Source: Aequorivita sp.
Lineage (GTDB): Bacteria > Bacteroidota > Bacteroidia > Flavobacteriales > Flavobacteriaceae
Assembly (NCBI GenBank): GCA_030690315.1
Contig: JAUYGY010000027.1
Span: 1 to 60,663, forward strand
Direction: 5' to 3'
Length of the DNA stretch: 60,663 nucleotides
Both the position numbers and the translations under genes were made by a program. Below are positions 52,318 through 60,663 of this stretch, piece by piece (the first letter of the stretch is position 1; every line of letters begins with the position of its first letter). The notes under the pieces were generated by a model. It had not been told where the DNA came from, searched no databases, and saw only the letters and a list, made by a program, of their open reading frames with translations.

Positions 52318-53565
52318 ATGAAAATAAAGACCATTACTACACTTATTGCTATTTTTGCAATACCTTTTTTAAGTATTGCGCAACCTACCTGGAGAGCTTT
52401 GGATAATGCCCCTAGCGGTTTTGGAAGGTTTGATGATATCTTTTTTCTAAATGAGCAATTGGGCTGGGCGGCAAATGGCCCCTCGGGTTTGGTTTTCAAA
52501 ACTACCGATGGAGGTGAAAGTTGGGAACAACAACTAGAACTGTTTTCCTATTTCCGGAATATTGAATTTTTAGATGAAAATATTGGGTTTTTGGGAACAT
52601 TGGATGGAATTTTCTACAGAACAACAGACGGAGGAGAAAATTGGCAAGATGTATTTATTCAGCCCAACCCCGAGGCCATCTGCGGTATTGATGCTGTGGG
52701 TGAAAACACGGTTTATGCTTGTGGTGCATGGTTTACACCTGCCTATTTTATTAAAAGTAGCGATGCAGGTGTATCTTGGGAATACATTGACATGAGCGCA
52801 TATGCAACCGCATTGGTTGAGGTTCTTTTTATTGATGAACAGTTTGGGTATGCTTCCGGACAAAATAATGAAGGTGGAATTATCCTGCGAACTGAGGATG
52901 GGGGCGCAAATTGGGAAGAAATTTATAATTCAAACAATCCCGGGGAATATGTGTGGAAGTTGCAGTTGATGGAAAACAATACATACATATACGGTTCTGT
53001 ACAATCTGGATTCCAAGGAAAATTAATAAAGTCATTCGATTCTGGCGCGACATGGGAAGCAAAGAATTTTCCGGATGCCAGTGTACAGGGTATTGGTTTT
53101 GTGAGCCCCACACAAGGTTGGATGGGTGGCCACAACAGCGGTTTTTATGAAACTACTGATGGAGGGGATACCTGGAACAATACTGCTCTGGGTGGTAACT
53201 TAAACAGAATCTTGATTTTTAACGACCATTTTGGTTATGCTTCGGGCGAGACTATATATAAATTTGAAGAAAGTCTTTCAGTTACCGATTTTTCAAATGA
53301 ACAAAGTGACGATATTTCAATTACAATAGCACCTGTGCCCATAAAAGACAAACTGAAAATTTCTGTTGAATTTACACATATCGATAATTTATTGATTGAA
53401 GTGTATAATATGAATGGAAGACTATTGCAAAGTTTGATTCGAGACAGAGTTCCTTCGGCAGAAACAAAACACTATTCCTTTGATTTCAATTATCCAGCTG
53501 GCACTTATTTAATAAACTTCCAAACCAACAACGGTCGTAGATCCCATAAGGTAATTAAAGAATAA
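52318..53565 (+). CDS. Secreted YCF48/BNR-repeat beta-propeller with T9SS sorting domain
   Basis: The 415 aa product has a signal peptide (TITTLIAIFAIPFLSIAQ), then about six propeller blades with the repeat FKTTDGGESWEQ, YRTTDGGENWQ, LRTEDGGANWEE, YETTDGGDTWNN, as in YCF48/Asp-box proteins. The C-terminal 75 residues (APVPIKDKLKISVEF to GRRSHKVIKE) are a type A T9SS sorting domain. It should be exported by T9SS and attached or released at the surface. The ligand is unknown. Confidence 0.9.
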   Translation: MKIKTITTLIAIFAIPFLSIAQPTWRALDNAPSGFGRFDDIFFLNEQLGWAANGPSGLVFKTTDGGESWEQQLELFSYFRNIEFLDENIGFLGTLDGIFYRTTDGGENWQDVFIQPNPEAICGIDAVGENTVYACGAWFTPAYFIKSSDAGVSWEYIDMSAYATALVEVLFIDEQFGYASGQNNEGGIILRTEDGGANWEEIYNSNNPGEYVWKLQLMENNTYIYGSVQSGFQGKLIKSFDSGATWEAKNFPDASVQGIGFVSPTQGWMGGHNSGFYETTDGGDTWNNTALGGNLNRILIFNDHFGYASGETIYKFEESLSVTDFSNEQSDDISITIAPVPIKDKLKISVEFTHIDNLLIEVYNMNGRLLQSLIRDRVPSAETKHYSFDFNYPAGTYLINFQTNNGRRSHKVIKE

Positions 53566-53742
53566 TAAGTTTATTTTTCTGCAAGCTTTCCATATTGCAA
53601 TTGGGTTAATCATTAAAATTACTAGTAATTAATTAACATTCATTTTATTATAATTTGCACTTAATCTATTTTTAATAACATTTTAACGATTAAATTAATA
53701 TTTTATGTATTTTTGAGGCAATAACTTCAAATCCTAAATATT

Positions 53743-54285
53743 ATGAAATCAAAACTACTTATCTTGTTAGTATCAATCGCTTTTACCTTTGGTTGTTCAA
53801 AAGAGTCCGATCAAGAAGTATTACAAAAAAACAATTCTGAAGATATTTTGGTCTCAAGGGAAGAACCAGTCTCGGGAAATGCCTTTTGTACCCAAGTAGA
53901 TCTTATTGCCGGTCAAAATTATGATTCTGGAAATGTAGAAGTGGCTATAGATGGGGAAAACTTATTAATTACCTATACTATGGAAGGCGATTGGGTACTG
54001 ATCGCTACACATCTTTATGTTGGCGACTGTGCTGAAAGACCAGCCAATAACCCAGGAAATCCACTTATTGGACAATTTCCATATGCTACTAGCCATACGC
54101 AGGGAACCACAAGCTATACCTATAGCATACCAATGGCAACATTACCCAATTGCATTTGTATTGCAGCCCATGCAGAAGTAAGTGGCCCATCAGGCAGAGA
54201 AACAGCCTGGGCAAATGGCTTACCTTATGGTGGTAGTAGTTGGGCTATGTATTTTGAATACTGTCTAAGTCAATGTGGATTTTAA
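53743..54285 (+). CDS. Six-cysteine lipoprotein of unknown function
   Basis: The 180 aa product is a lipoprotein (SIAFTFGC, Cys18). The mature part has six more cysteines (from Cys49 onward, including NCIC and YCLSQC), enough for three disulfides. Aromatic stretches such as ETAWANGLPYGGSSWAMYFE recall a beta-sandwich found in several secreted Bacteroidota proteins, but I do not know the name. It is monocistronic and followed by a strong hairpin. Confidence 0.8.
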   Translation: MKSKLLILLVSIAFTFGCSKESDQEVLQKNNSEDILVSREEPVSGNAFCTQVDLIAGQNYDSGNVEVAIDGENLLITYTMEGDWVLIATHLYVGDCAERPANNPGNPLIGQFPYATSHTQGTTSYTYSIPMATLPNCICIAAHAEVSGPSGRETAWANGLPYGGSSWAMYFEYCLSQCGF

Positions 54286-54308
54286 TAAAACCAAATAGTA
54301 ATAATACC

Positions 54309-54342
54309 AAAGAAGCCCGATTTAAAAAAGTCGGGCTTCTTT
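54309..54342 (+). terminator. Terminator after the six-cysteine lipoprotein gene
   Basis: AAAGAAGCCCGA pairs perfectly with TCGGGCTTCTTT around a 10-nt loop. Confidence 0.9.
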
Positions 54343-54442
54343 AATATTAAAAAAATCCTATAAGAGTTTCGGAATATTCATTTGCTTGATATTAAAAAAT
54401 ATTACTATTTGCTATATTGCAAGAATTATAAAAAATAAGCAA

Positions 54443-56611
54443 ATGAAACTGTTACGCCTACTCTTTATCTTTTTATCACTACCCCTTTTCGCCCAACAAG
54501 GCGGCATGTGGATTCCTTCACTTTTAGAAGGAATGAACGAATCTGAAATGACAAACCTCGGCATGAAAATGACGGCCAAGGATATTTATGACGTTAACAA
54601 CGCAAGTTTAAAAGATGCCGTACCTCACTTCAACGGCGGTTGTACCAGTGAAGTAATCAGCAACCAAGGGCTTCTGCTCACTAACCATCACTGTGGCTAT
54701 TCTCAAATACAGAGCCACTCCACTTTGGAAAATGATTTTTTACAAGATGGATTTTGGGCGATGAGCCTGAAAGAAGAACTTCCAAATCCCGGCGTCAACG
54801 CCACATTTATTGTAAAAATTGAAGACGTTACAACAAAAGTAATGACCGGAGTTTCTCCCACCATGGGCGAAGCAGACAAGCAAAAAAAGATAGAAGAAAA
54901 TATTGCAAATGTGGTGCAGACTTCCCCAAAAGAAACGTGGCAGGATAACCGAGTGCGCACCTTTTACGAGGGCAACCAATATATGCTTTTTGTAGTTGAA
55001 ACCTATAAAGATATTCGTTTGGTAGGCGCGCCGCCTTCTTCCATAGGAAAGTTTGGAAGCGACACCGATAACTGGATCTGGCCACGCCACACGGGCGATT
55101 TCTCCCTTTTCAGAATTTATGCCGATAAAAACAACCGTCCCGCAGAATACTCCGCAGACAATGTGCCCTATACTCCAAAACACTTTCTTCCCATTTCGTT
55201 GGATGGCGTGGCGGAAAATGATTTCACTTTGGTATTCGGCTATCCCGGAACTACCGATGAATATTTGCCTTCCGTAGCAATTACACAAGTTATAAATACC
55301 ATCAACCCGGCGCGTATAGCCATTCGCGATGCTGCCTTGTCCATTCAGGACAAATATATGCGTGCCGATCCGCAGATCAAGATTCAGTATGCTTCAAAAT
55401 TTGCACGTATCGCCAACTACTGGAAAAAGTGGAAAGGCGAAACGCTTGGTTTAACAAAATCAAACGCTGTTGGCATCAAAAAACAACAGGAAAATGAGCT
55501 AACTTCCCAAATAAACAAACTGGGAAAACAGCAGGAATACGGACAGTTATTGCCGAAATTTGAACAATATTACACCGAAATTGAATCCTATTCCCTTGCC
55601 CGTGAATACTTTCTTGAAACTGTTGTGCGAAATGTGGAACTACTAAAAATGGCATACCAAACCTACCAACTGAAACAGGTATATGAAAGCCGCGGCGCCC
55701 AATCTTTTGAGGACAGAAGAAACAATTTAGTGGCTTCCCTTGAAGGCCAATACAAAGATTACAGCAAGCAAGTGGACGAAGAGGTTTTTGAAGCGTTGAT
55801 CGCGCTTTATGCGAAAAATGTTCCTGCACAGTTTTTGCCGGCTTCCTTTAAAAATATGAACGCCCAAACCGCTACCAAAAATATCTATAAAAACTCTGCC
55901 TTTGTAGATTATGCTTCCGTGAAAAATTTATTGGAAGGCGATGCCCAAACCGTGATTTCAAAATTGGAAAAAGATCCCGGGTACCAAATGGTAAAGGAAA
56001 TGGCCGATACTTATTTTGATAAAGTAGCCCCAAAATATGAAGAACTGAAATTGAACATCTCGGGCTTGGAGCGTGATTATATGAAAGCTTTGTTGGAACT
56101 GAGCCCCAAAGACGCCCGTATTTTTCCAAACGCCAACAGCACTTTACGTGTAACCTACGGAAAAGTGAACGGCTACTCTCCCGCCGATGCCATTTATTAC
56201 GAACCAGTAACCCATCTTGAAGGCGTAATGCAAAAATATATTCCCGGCGATTATGAATTTGATGTACCACAAAAGTTGATTGATCTTTACAAAGCGAAAG
56301 ATTACGGCCAATATGGTGAAAACGGAAAAATGCCCATCAACTTTATCGGCACCAATCACACTACCGGCGGAAACAGCGGCAGCCCTGCCATTGACGCTGA
56401 AGGAAATCTAATAGGTCTAAACTTTGACCGCGTGTGGGAAGGCACCATGAGCGATTATTACTACGACCCTGCCCTATCGCGAAATATTATGGTAGATATT
56501 CGGTATGTTCTTTTTATAATGGACAAATACGCCAGCGCGAAAAATTTGATTGATGAGTTAAAACTCGTTCATCCTAAAAAAGAAAAGGGACAATCCAAAA
56601 AGAAAAAGTAA
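54443..56611 (+). CDS. dpp11: S46-family dipeptidyl-peptidase, DPP11 type
   Basis: The ATG at 54443 gives 722 aa with a signal peptide (MKLLRLLFIFLSLPLFAQQG). Serine protease triad: His in LTNHHCGYSQ (82/83), Asp in the DNWIWPRHTGDFSLFRIY stretch, and Ser645 in TTGGNSGSPAID. Eighteen residues after the Ser is Arg663 (LNFDRVWEG). In this family that position decides P1 specificity: Arg in DPP11 (Asp/Glu) and Gly in DPP7 (hydrophobic), so DPP11 is predicted. The enzyme removes dipeptides from oligopeptides in the periplasm. Its terminator is shared with the convergent M3 peptidase gene. Confidence 0.92.
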   Translation: MKLLRLLFIFLSLPLFAQQGGMWIPSLLEGMNESEMTNLGMKMTAKDIYDVNNASLKDAVPHFNGGCTSEVISNQGLLLTNHHCGYSQIQSHSTLENDFLQDGFWAMSLKEELPNPGVNATFIVKIEDVTTKVMTGVSPTMGEADKQKKIEENIANVVQTSPKETWQDNRVRTFYEGNQYMLFVVETYKDIRLVGAPPSSIGKFGSDTDNWIWPRHTGDFSLFRIYADKNNRPAEYSADNVPYTPKHFLPISLDGVAENDFTLVFGYPGTTDEYLPSVAITQVINTINPARIAIRDAALSIQDKYMRADPQIKIQYASKFARIANYWKKWKGETLGLTKSNAVGIKKQQENELTSQINKLGKQQEYGQLLPKFEQYYTEIESYSLAREYFLETVVRNVELLKMAYQTYQLKQVYESRGAQSFEDRRNNLVASLEGQYKDYSKQVDEEVFEALIALYAKNVPAQFLPASFKNMNAQTATKNIYKNSAFVDYASVKNLLEGDAQTVISKLEKDPGYQMVKEMADTYFDKVAPKYEELKLNISGLERDYMKALLELSPKDARIFPNANSTLRVTYGKVNGYSPADAIYYEPVTHLEGVMQKYIPGDYEFDVPQKLIDLYKAKDYGQYGENGKMPINFIGTNHTTGGNSGSPAIDAEGNLIGLNFDRVWEGTMSDYYYDPALSRNIMVDIRYVLFIMDKYASAKNLIDELKLVHPKKEKGQSKKKK

Positions 56612-56617
56612 AAATAT

Positions 56618-56672
56618 AAAAACCACGAATACACGAATAATATTATAAGTATTCGTGTATTCGTGGTTTTTT
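56618..56672. terminator. Long bidirectional hairpin between two peptidase genes
   Basis: Arms of about 22 bp (AAAAACCACGAATACACGAATA and its reverse complement, positions 56618-56639 and 56650-56671 or so) flank a 10-nt loop. The arm itself is a tandem repeat of CACGAATA. T-runs occur on both strands. Confidence 0.9.
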
Positions 56673-56679
56673 TACACAC

Positions 56680-58806
56680 TTATTTCAAGCCTCGCGACTT
56701 GAGCATAGGCTCTATTTTCGGGTCGCTACCGCGCCAGTCTTTATACATTTTTTCCATATCCATAGTATTCCCTCTTGAAAGAACCATTTCTCGTAAACGC
56801 TGTCCATTTTCGCGCGTCAACCCTCCGTTGGTTTCGAACCAATTGTAGGCATCGTGGTGAAGCATTTCGGTCCACAGATAGGAGTAATAACCAGCACCAT
56901 AGCCTCCTGCGAAAATATGCGAAAAGTAAGTGGATCTATATCTGGGCGGAACCGCGTACACTGCATCTACTTTGGTTCTATTCAAGGCATCTTTTTCAAA
57001 AGCGTTCACATCTTCTATCTTTTTATCTGCTGAAACCATGTGCCATTGCATATCCAAATTGGAGCCAGCCAAGTTTTCAGTTAGGCTATATCCTTGATTA
57101 AAAGTGCCTGAATTTTTTATCTTATCTATCAATGCCTGCGGAATCTTTTCCCCAGTTTTATAATGAAGCGCATAATTCTTCAGAATTTCTGGATACAACG
57201 CCCAATTTTCATTGAACTGTGATGGAAACTCAACAAAATCGCGGGCCACAGCAGTTCCGGAAAGCGAAGGATATTGCTGGTTTGCAAAGAAACCGTGCAG
57301 CGCGTGACCAAACTCATGGAACATGGTTTCAACTTCGTCATAGGTTAACAGCGCAGGTTCTCCATTTGCAGGTTTTGGATAGTTGCAAACATTAAAAATA
57401 ACGGGCTTTTTATTGTACATTTTAGATTGGGTAACAAAATTATCCATCCAAGCGCCACCACTTTTGCTGGGGCGCGCAAAATAATCTGTGTAAAAAAGTC
57501 CGAGTGCCTCACCGCTTTCTTCAAACAGCTCATAAACTTTTACATCTTCGTGATATACGGGAATATCTGTTCTTGGCTTAAATGTAATGCCATAGAGTTT
57601 TTGTGCGGCATAGAAAACTCCCTTTTCCAAAACGTTGTTCAATTCAAAATAGGGCTTTATTTGGTTTTCGTCTAAATCGTATTTCTCTTTGCGTACCATT
57701 TCGGCATAATAGTTCCAATCCCACGGTTCTAAAGTGAAATCCTGCCCTTTCGCCTTTATCATCCTTTGTATTTCATCTGCTTCCGTTTGTGCTTTCGCAG
57801 TGGCGGCGGGAATAAGTCCGTTGAAAAATTTGTTTACGTTCTTAGGGGTTTTCGCCATTGTTTTTTGAAGGCTCCATTCAGCATAATTAGTAAACCCTAA
57901 AAGTTTTGCTTTTTGGGCGCGAACTTCCACAATTTCTTTGATCAGTCCTTTTGTATCATTCGCACTACCATCTGCCCTTAGCCAAGCAGCTTTATATAAT
58001 TTTTCCCTGCTCGCTCTGTTGTCCATGGATTGCAATAAGGGCTGCTGTGTGGTATTTTGAAGTGGAATGGACCAGCCTTTTCCATCTTTGCTTTCTTTTG
58101 ATTTAAGAAAATCTTCATCAACGCCTGCCAAATCTTCCTTGTTTGTAAAAGTTACGGCACCCGCATTGTTGGCATCCAAAAGGGTTTTGCCAAATTTGGT
58201 TGTAAGGGTTGCCAATCGGGAATTGTACTCCTTCAGTTTTTCTTTGTCATCGGCAGAAAGATTGGCGCCGGCAATTTCAAAATCCTCGTAATATTCTTCC
58301 AATAATTTTAGGGATTCTGCATCAAGATTGAGGGATTCTTTTTTAGTATATAAAGTTTTAAACCGTTGAAACAATTTTTCGTTCAGATATATTTCATCTT
58401 TTATGGCTGCAAATTTTGGTGCCATTTCCTCTTCCACGGCTTGAAGTGCTTCGTTGGTATTAGCCGCCGCAAGCGCATAAAATATTGGTGCGGTTCTATT
58501 TAAAAGATCGCCGCTTTTTTCAAGAGCAATCACGGTATTTTCAAAAGTTGGTTCTTCTTCAGAATTGGCGATTAAAGCAACGGCCTTTTGTTGCTGGGCA
58601 ATGCCTTCAAGCATTGCGGGTTTAAAGTCTTCATCCTTAATTTTTGAAAAATCTGGAGCGCCATAGGGCAACGTACTCTCAGAAAGTAAGGGGTTTTCAC
58701 TGTTGTTCATTTGTTGATTGCTGTTATTTGGGTTTTCTTTTTCTTTGGAATTGTTGCAGGCCAATACAAGGAGGGCAAGCGCCAAAATGGGAATTGCTTT
58801 TTTCAT
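56680..58806 (-). CDS. dcp: M3-family peptidyl-dipeptidase (Dcp-like) lipoprotein
   Basis: The 708 aa zinc metallopeptidase has a lipobox (LALALLVLAC, Cys17), an N-terminal helical domain, and the catalytic HEFGHALHG near residue 490 with the downstream Glu in the EFPSQFNENWAL stretch. The C-terminal AGGYGAGYYSYLWTEML is typical. Dcp removes C-terminal dipeptides from peptides. Convergent with the DPP11 gene, which trims dipeptides from the N terminus; together they suit periplasmic peptide degradation. Confidence 0.94.
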   Translation of the reverse strand: MKKAIPILALALLVLACNNSKEKENPNNSNQQMNNSENPLLSESTLPYGAPDFSKIKDEDFKPAMLEGIAQQQKAVALIANSEEEPTFENTVIALEKSGDLLNRTAPIFYALAAANTNEALQAVEEEMAPKFAAIKDEIYLNEKLFQRFKTLYTKKESLNLDAESLKLLEEYYEDFEIAGANLSADDKEKLKEYNSRLATLTTKFGKTLLDANNAGAVTFTNKEDLAGVDEDFLKSKESKDGKGWSIPLQNTTQQPLLQSMDNRASREKLYKAAWLRADGSANDTKGLIKEIVEVRAQKAKLLGFTNYAEWSLQKTMAKTPKNVNKFFNGLIPAATAKAQTEADEIQRMIKAKGQDFTLEPWDWNYYAEMVRKEKYDLDENQIKPYFELNNVLEKGVFYAAQKLYGITFKPRTDIPVYHEDVKVYELFEESGEALGLFYTDYFARPSKSGGAWMDNFVTQSKMYNKKPVIFNVCNYPKPANGEPALLTYDEVETMFHEFGHALHGFFANQQYPSLSGTAVARDFVEFPSQFNENWALYPEILKNYALHYKTGEKIPQALIDKIKNSGTFNQGYSLTENLAGSNLDMQWHMVSADKKIEDVNAFEKDALNRTKVDAVYAVPPRYRSTYFSHIFAGGYGAGYYSYLWTEMLHHDAYNWFETNGGLTRENGQRLREMVLSRGNTMDMEKMYKDWRGSDPKIEPMLKSRGLK

Positions 58807-58881
58807 AATTAGAAGATATTTTTTATTGGATAGTAAAGATACAGAATTAGTGTGCCTTTTAATTTGAATGTTACAAAATCA

Positions 58882-58912
58882 AAAACCCCCTCAGCAGTGC
58901 TGAAGGGGTTTT
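58882..58912 (-). terminator. Terminator of the ice-binding protein gene
   Basis: The hairpin AAAACCCCCTCAGCA / TGCTGAAGGGGTTTT lies 25 bp after the stop on the minus strand. The same hairpin, with small changes, follows the next gene at 60145-60174. Confidence 0.88.
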
Positions 58913-58936
58913 CTGTTTGGTAGATTATTTCGGGGA

Positions 58937-59935
58937 TTATTCTTTAATCAAACGTTTCACAATGCTTGCATTGTCTCCAACAATTTTAACAACATAAACT
59001 CCAGTAGCAAGCGATGAAACATCTACTGTTTTTTCACCTTGCATAGAGCGAAGGTTTGTCTGGCTTACTAGTTTTCCGTTTATGTCATAAATCATCATCT
59101 TTTCTAGGGAAATATTCGTATTGTTCACAAGGTTTACAACATTGCTCGTTGGGTTAGGGTATAACGCGAAACCATTATCCAAGGTACTTTCATTAGTTCC
59201 AAGAACAATACTATTGCCATCTAATGTAACAGCGGTTTGTGCAAGTGCTCTACCCTCAAAAGCGGCTCCTGTTAGCATGGCTATTTGTGTTTGACATAAT
59301 ATAACTCCACTGAAGTCAGAAGTCGTTCCAACGGTAGTTTCACCAGCCACTTGCCAGAAAATGTTTGATGCTTGTGCGCCTCCACTAAGAGTAACAATGG
59401 CTGTATTGGCAACAGTAAGATTCCCCGCTATTTGGAAAATCCAGACATCTGTTGGGCTACCTGAAATAGTAACACCACCGGCAGAAACCAGGACATTAGT
59501 ACTCCATTTATAAACACCAGTAGTTAAGGTCTGTCCGGTAAGATCACCAGCGTAAAGTTCAGTGTAATCTGGTGTACGTCCGGCTGCATCTGTATATGCA
59601 GCTTCCATATTGCTCACAGCCGTAGTCAACAGTGTTGGAGTTGGGGCCGCATAGTCTGATGCATATATTTTTCCATCAACTAAAGATGAAGTTGCAAATT
59701 GACCTGAGGGATCTAATATTAAACTAAATCCAGTTATGGAAGTATGATCAATAGGACTAACCCCTAGATTTCCAACAATAGAAGTGGTTCCTGTAGTTGA
59801 AATTCCTGATTTTGCCAGGATTACGAAATTGCCAGCAGTTCCAAGATTCACTGGCGCTGGTGATTGTGATACCATTGTAGCAGGTATCATTAAAGTAATC
59901 ATAATAATTCCAAAAAAGTACTTCAAGCTGTTCAT
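58937..59935 (-). CDS. DUF3494 ice-binding-type protein with T9SS sorting domain
   Basis: Start taken at ATG 59935 (MNSLKYFFGIIMITLMIPAT, signal peptide; 332 aa); ATG 59968 is an alternative. The mature N-terminal two thirds is a DUF3494 domain: VNLGTAGNFVILAKSGISTT, SIVGNLGVSPIDHTSITGF, then beta-helix strands (WIFQIAGNLTVANTAIVTLS, IFWQVAGETTVGTTSDFSGV) and RALAQTAVTLDGN. Characterised members bind ice and stop crystal growth; others may act as adhesins. The C-terminal about 75 residues are a type A T9SS domain (LYPNPTSNVVNLVNNTN to VKRLIKE), so it is exported to the surface. Confidence 0.92.
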   Translation of the reverse strand: MNSLKYFFGIIMITLMIPATMVSQSPAPVNLGTAGNFVILAKSGISTTGTTSIVGNLGVSPIDHTSITGFSLILDPSGQFATSSLVDGKIYASDYAAPTPTLLTTAVSNMEAAYTDAAGRTPDYTELYAGDLTGQTLTTGVYKWSTNVLVSAGGVTISGSPTDVWIFQIAGNLTVANTAIVTLSGGAQASNIFWQVAGETTVGTTSDFSGVILCQTQIAMLTGAAFEGRALAQTAVTLDGNSIVLGTNESTLDNGFALYPNPTSNVVNLVNNTNISLEKMMIYDINGKLVSQTNLRSMQGEKTVDVSSLATGVYVVKIVGDNASIVKRLIKE

Positions 59936-60144
59936 GGTTTTTATGGAATTTTGGGTAAAATTTTTCATAACTATTTGACTTGCAGCGGAATATAGAAGAT
60001 CTAGTTTGAACAACTATGTACTGCAATTATTTGAACAATAATACATTAATAAATAGTACTTTATAGCCAATATTTAGCCAAAGTGTAAGAATATTCTTCA
60101 AGTTATTTTTGCCCAATCAATCTTAGTAAATAATTAAAATGTGA

Positions 60145-60174
60145 AAACCCCCTCAGCAAAAGCTGAAGGGGTTT
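60145..60174 (-). terminator. Terminator of the HYR-domain protein gene
   Basis: AAACCCCCTCAGC pairs with GCTGAAGGGGTTT around a short A-rich loop, 25 bp after the stop of the gene to its right. It is a near copy of the hairpin at 58882-58912. Confidence 0.88.
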
Positions 60175-60198
60175 CCTTTTTTGGTTAGTTAATGGTGA

Positions 60199-60663
60199 TT
60201 ATTCTTTAATCAAGCGCTTCACAGTGCTTGCGTTGTCACCAATAATCCGAACAACATAAACTCCAGTGGCAAGAGATGAAACATCTACTGCTTTTTCACC
60301 TTGCATAGAGCGAAGGTTTATCTGGTTTACAAGTTTTCCGTTTATGTCATAAATCATCATTTTCTCTAGAGAAATGTTGGTCTTGTTCACAAGGTTCACA
60401 ACATTGCTTGCTGGGTTAGGGTATAACGCCACGCCAGCATCCAAAGAATTTTGGTTCACGCCAAGGATTGATTCAACTGTAAGTTCAAAGTCACAGGTTG
60501 AAGTGTTTCCATACTCGTCAGTAGCAGTCATTGTGATAGTGTAAACACCATCAGACAATGCAGTGCCTGGAGCTGGATCTTGGGTTGTGATTGTTACAGG
60601 ATCTGTACAGTTGTCAATTGCAGTGGCTTCGCCAGTTGCAATATAATCCGGCACAATATAGAA
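60199..60663 (-). CDS. Secreted protein with HYR domain and T9SS sorting domain, C-terminal part
   Basis: The frame is open to the right edge; the last 154 or so residues are visible. First comes an HYR-type (hyalin repeat) module (PDYIATGEATAIDNCTDPVT, GVYTITMTATDEYGNTSTCD), then a type A T9SS sorting domain (LYPNPASNVVNLVNKTN to VKRLIKE). HYR repeats are often multiple, so the full protein is probably large and surface-exposed, perhaps an adhesin. The sorting domain is about 67/75 identical to that of the ice-binding protein next to it. Confidence 0.9.
   Translation of the reverse strand, partial: FYIVPDYIATGEATAIDNCTDPVTITTQDPAPGTALSDGVYTITMTATDEYGNTSTCDFELTVESILGVNQNSLDAGVALYPNPASNVVNLVNKTNISLEKMMIYDINGKLVNQINLRSMQGEKAVDVSSLATGVYVVRIIGDNASTVKRLIKE

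Overview
The window comes from an AT-rich chromosome of a Bacteroidota bacterium, most likely a marine-type Flavobacteriaceae member. The signs are -7 promoter boxes of the TAnnTTTG type before many genes, type IX secretion (T9SS) sorting domains ending in a basic residue plus KE, a fused CrtYcd lycopene cyclase, an S46 dipeptidyl-peptidase, leucine dehydrogenase, a long NusB and DUF1573/DUF3276/DUF6265 proteins. I saw no rRNA, tRNA or CRISPR array.

1-6.9 kb: the right end of an integrated phage-like element, all genes on the minus strand. From the junction leftward it carries a tyrosine integrase, two small helix-turn-helix proteins, a DUF6291 protein, a replication initiator, a DnaB helicase, two small-terminase-like proteins that share a C-terminal motif, an unknown protein and the start of a tape measure protein. 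No large terminase, portal or capsid gene lies between the terminase-like genes and the tape measure gene, so a satellite or a deleted prophage are both possible.

7-12.5 kb: a carotenoid island. A CarH-like MerR/B12 regulator with an intact W-x9-EH motif and cobalamin-ligand motif faces crtI-crtB-crtZ-crtYcd, enough to make zeaxanthin from geranylgeranyl diphosphate. An unusual 8-nt tandem repeat lies between regulator and operon. A SET-domain protein follows.

12.5-24 kb: housekeeping. TlpA thioredoxin, aconitase, a four-gene chaperone operon (two parvulin-type isomerases around a lipoprotein, then a MoxR ATPase), DinB and OmpH/Skp proteins, and guaB.

24-29.5 kb: a probable envelope redox group (FMN-binding protein, four-helix membrane partner, porin, haem-binding protein), then a 5'-nucleotidase lipoprotein and an HMG-CoA lyase. 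29.5-45.6 kb: LysE exporter, pyrD (with two repeat-like insertions in its coding sequence), pepT, yajC-DUF1573-nusB, leucine dehydrogenase, an MsbA-type ABC exporter, DUF3276, a RetSat-like oxidoreductase, MscS, and small enzymes including a cyclophilin-FKBP fusion. Two decayed genes are visible: a SulP STAS tail at 41.8 kb and a LigD polymerase-domain fragment at 45.9 kb.

46-52 kb: a stress-flavoured region with a DUF892 ferritin-like protein, SemiSWEET, large catalase, AraC regulator, an extreme Gln/Asn-rich protein and a GreA/GreB factor. 52-60.7 kb: secreted and envelope proteins: a YCF48-type T9SS protein, a six-cysteine lipoprotein, a DPP11-type peptidase, an M3 dipeptidase, an ice-binding DUF3494 protein and the end of a HYR-domain T9SS protein. 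The last two share a nearly identical sorting domain and terminator.

Across the window, many intergenic gaps hold short degenerate tandem tracts of 7-8 nt pseudo-period with shared words. They are not explained by any standard feature class.
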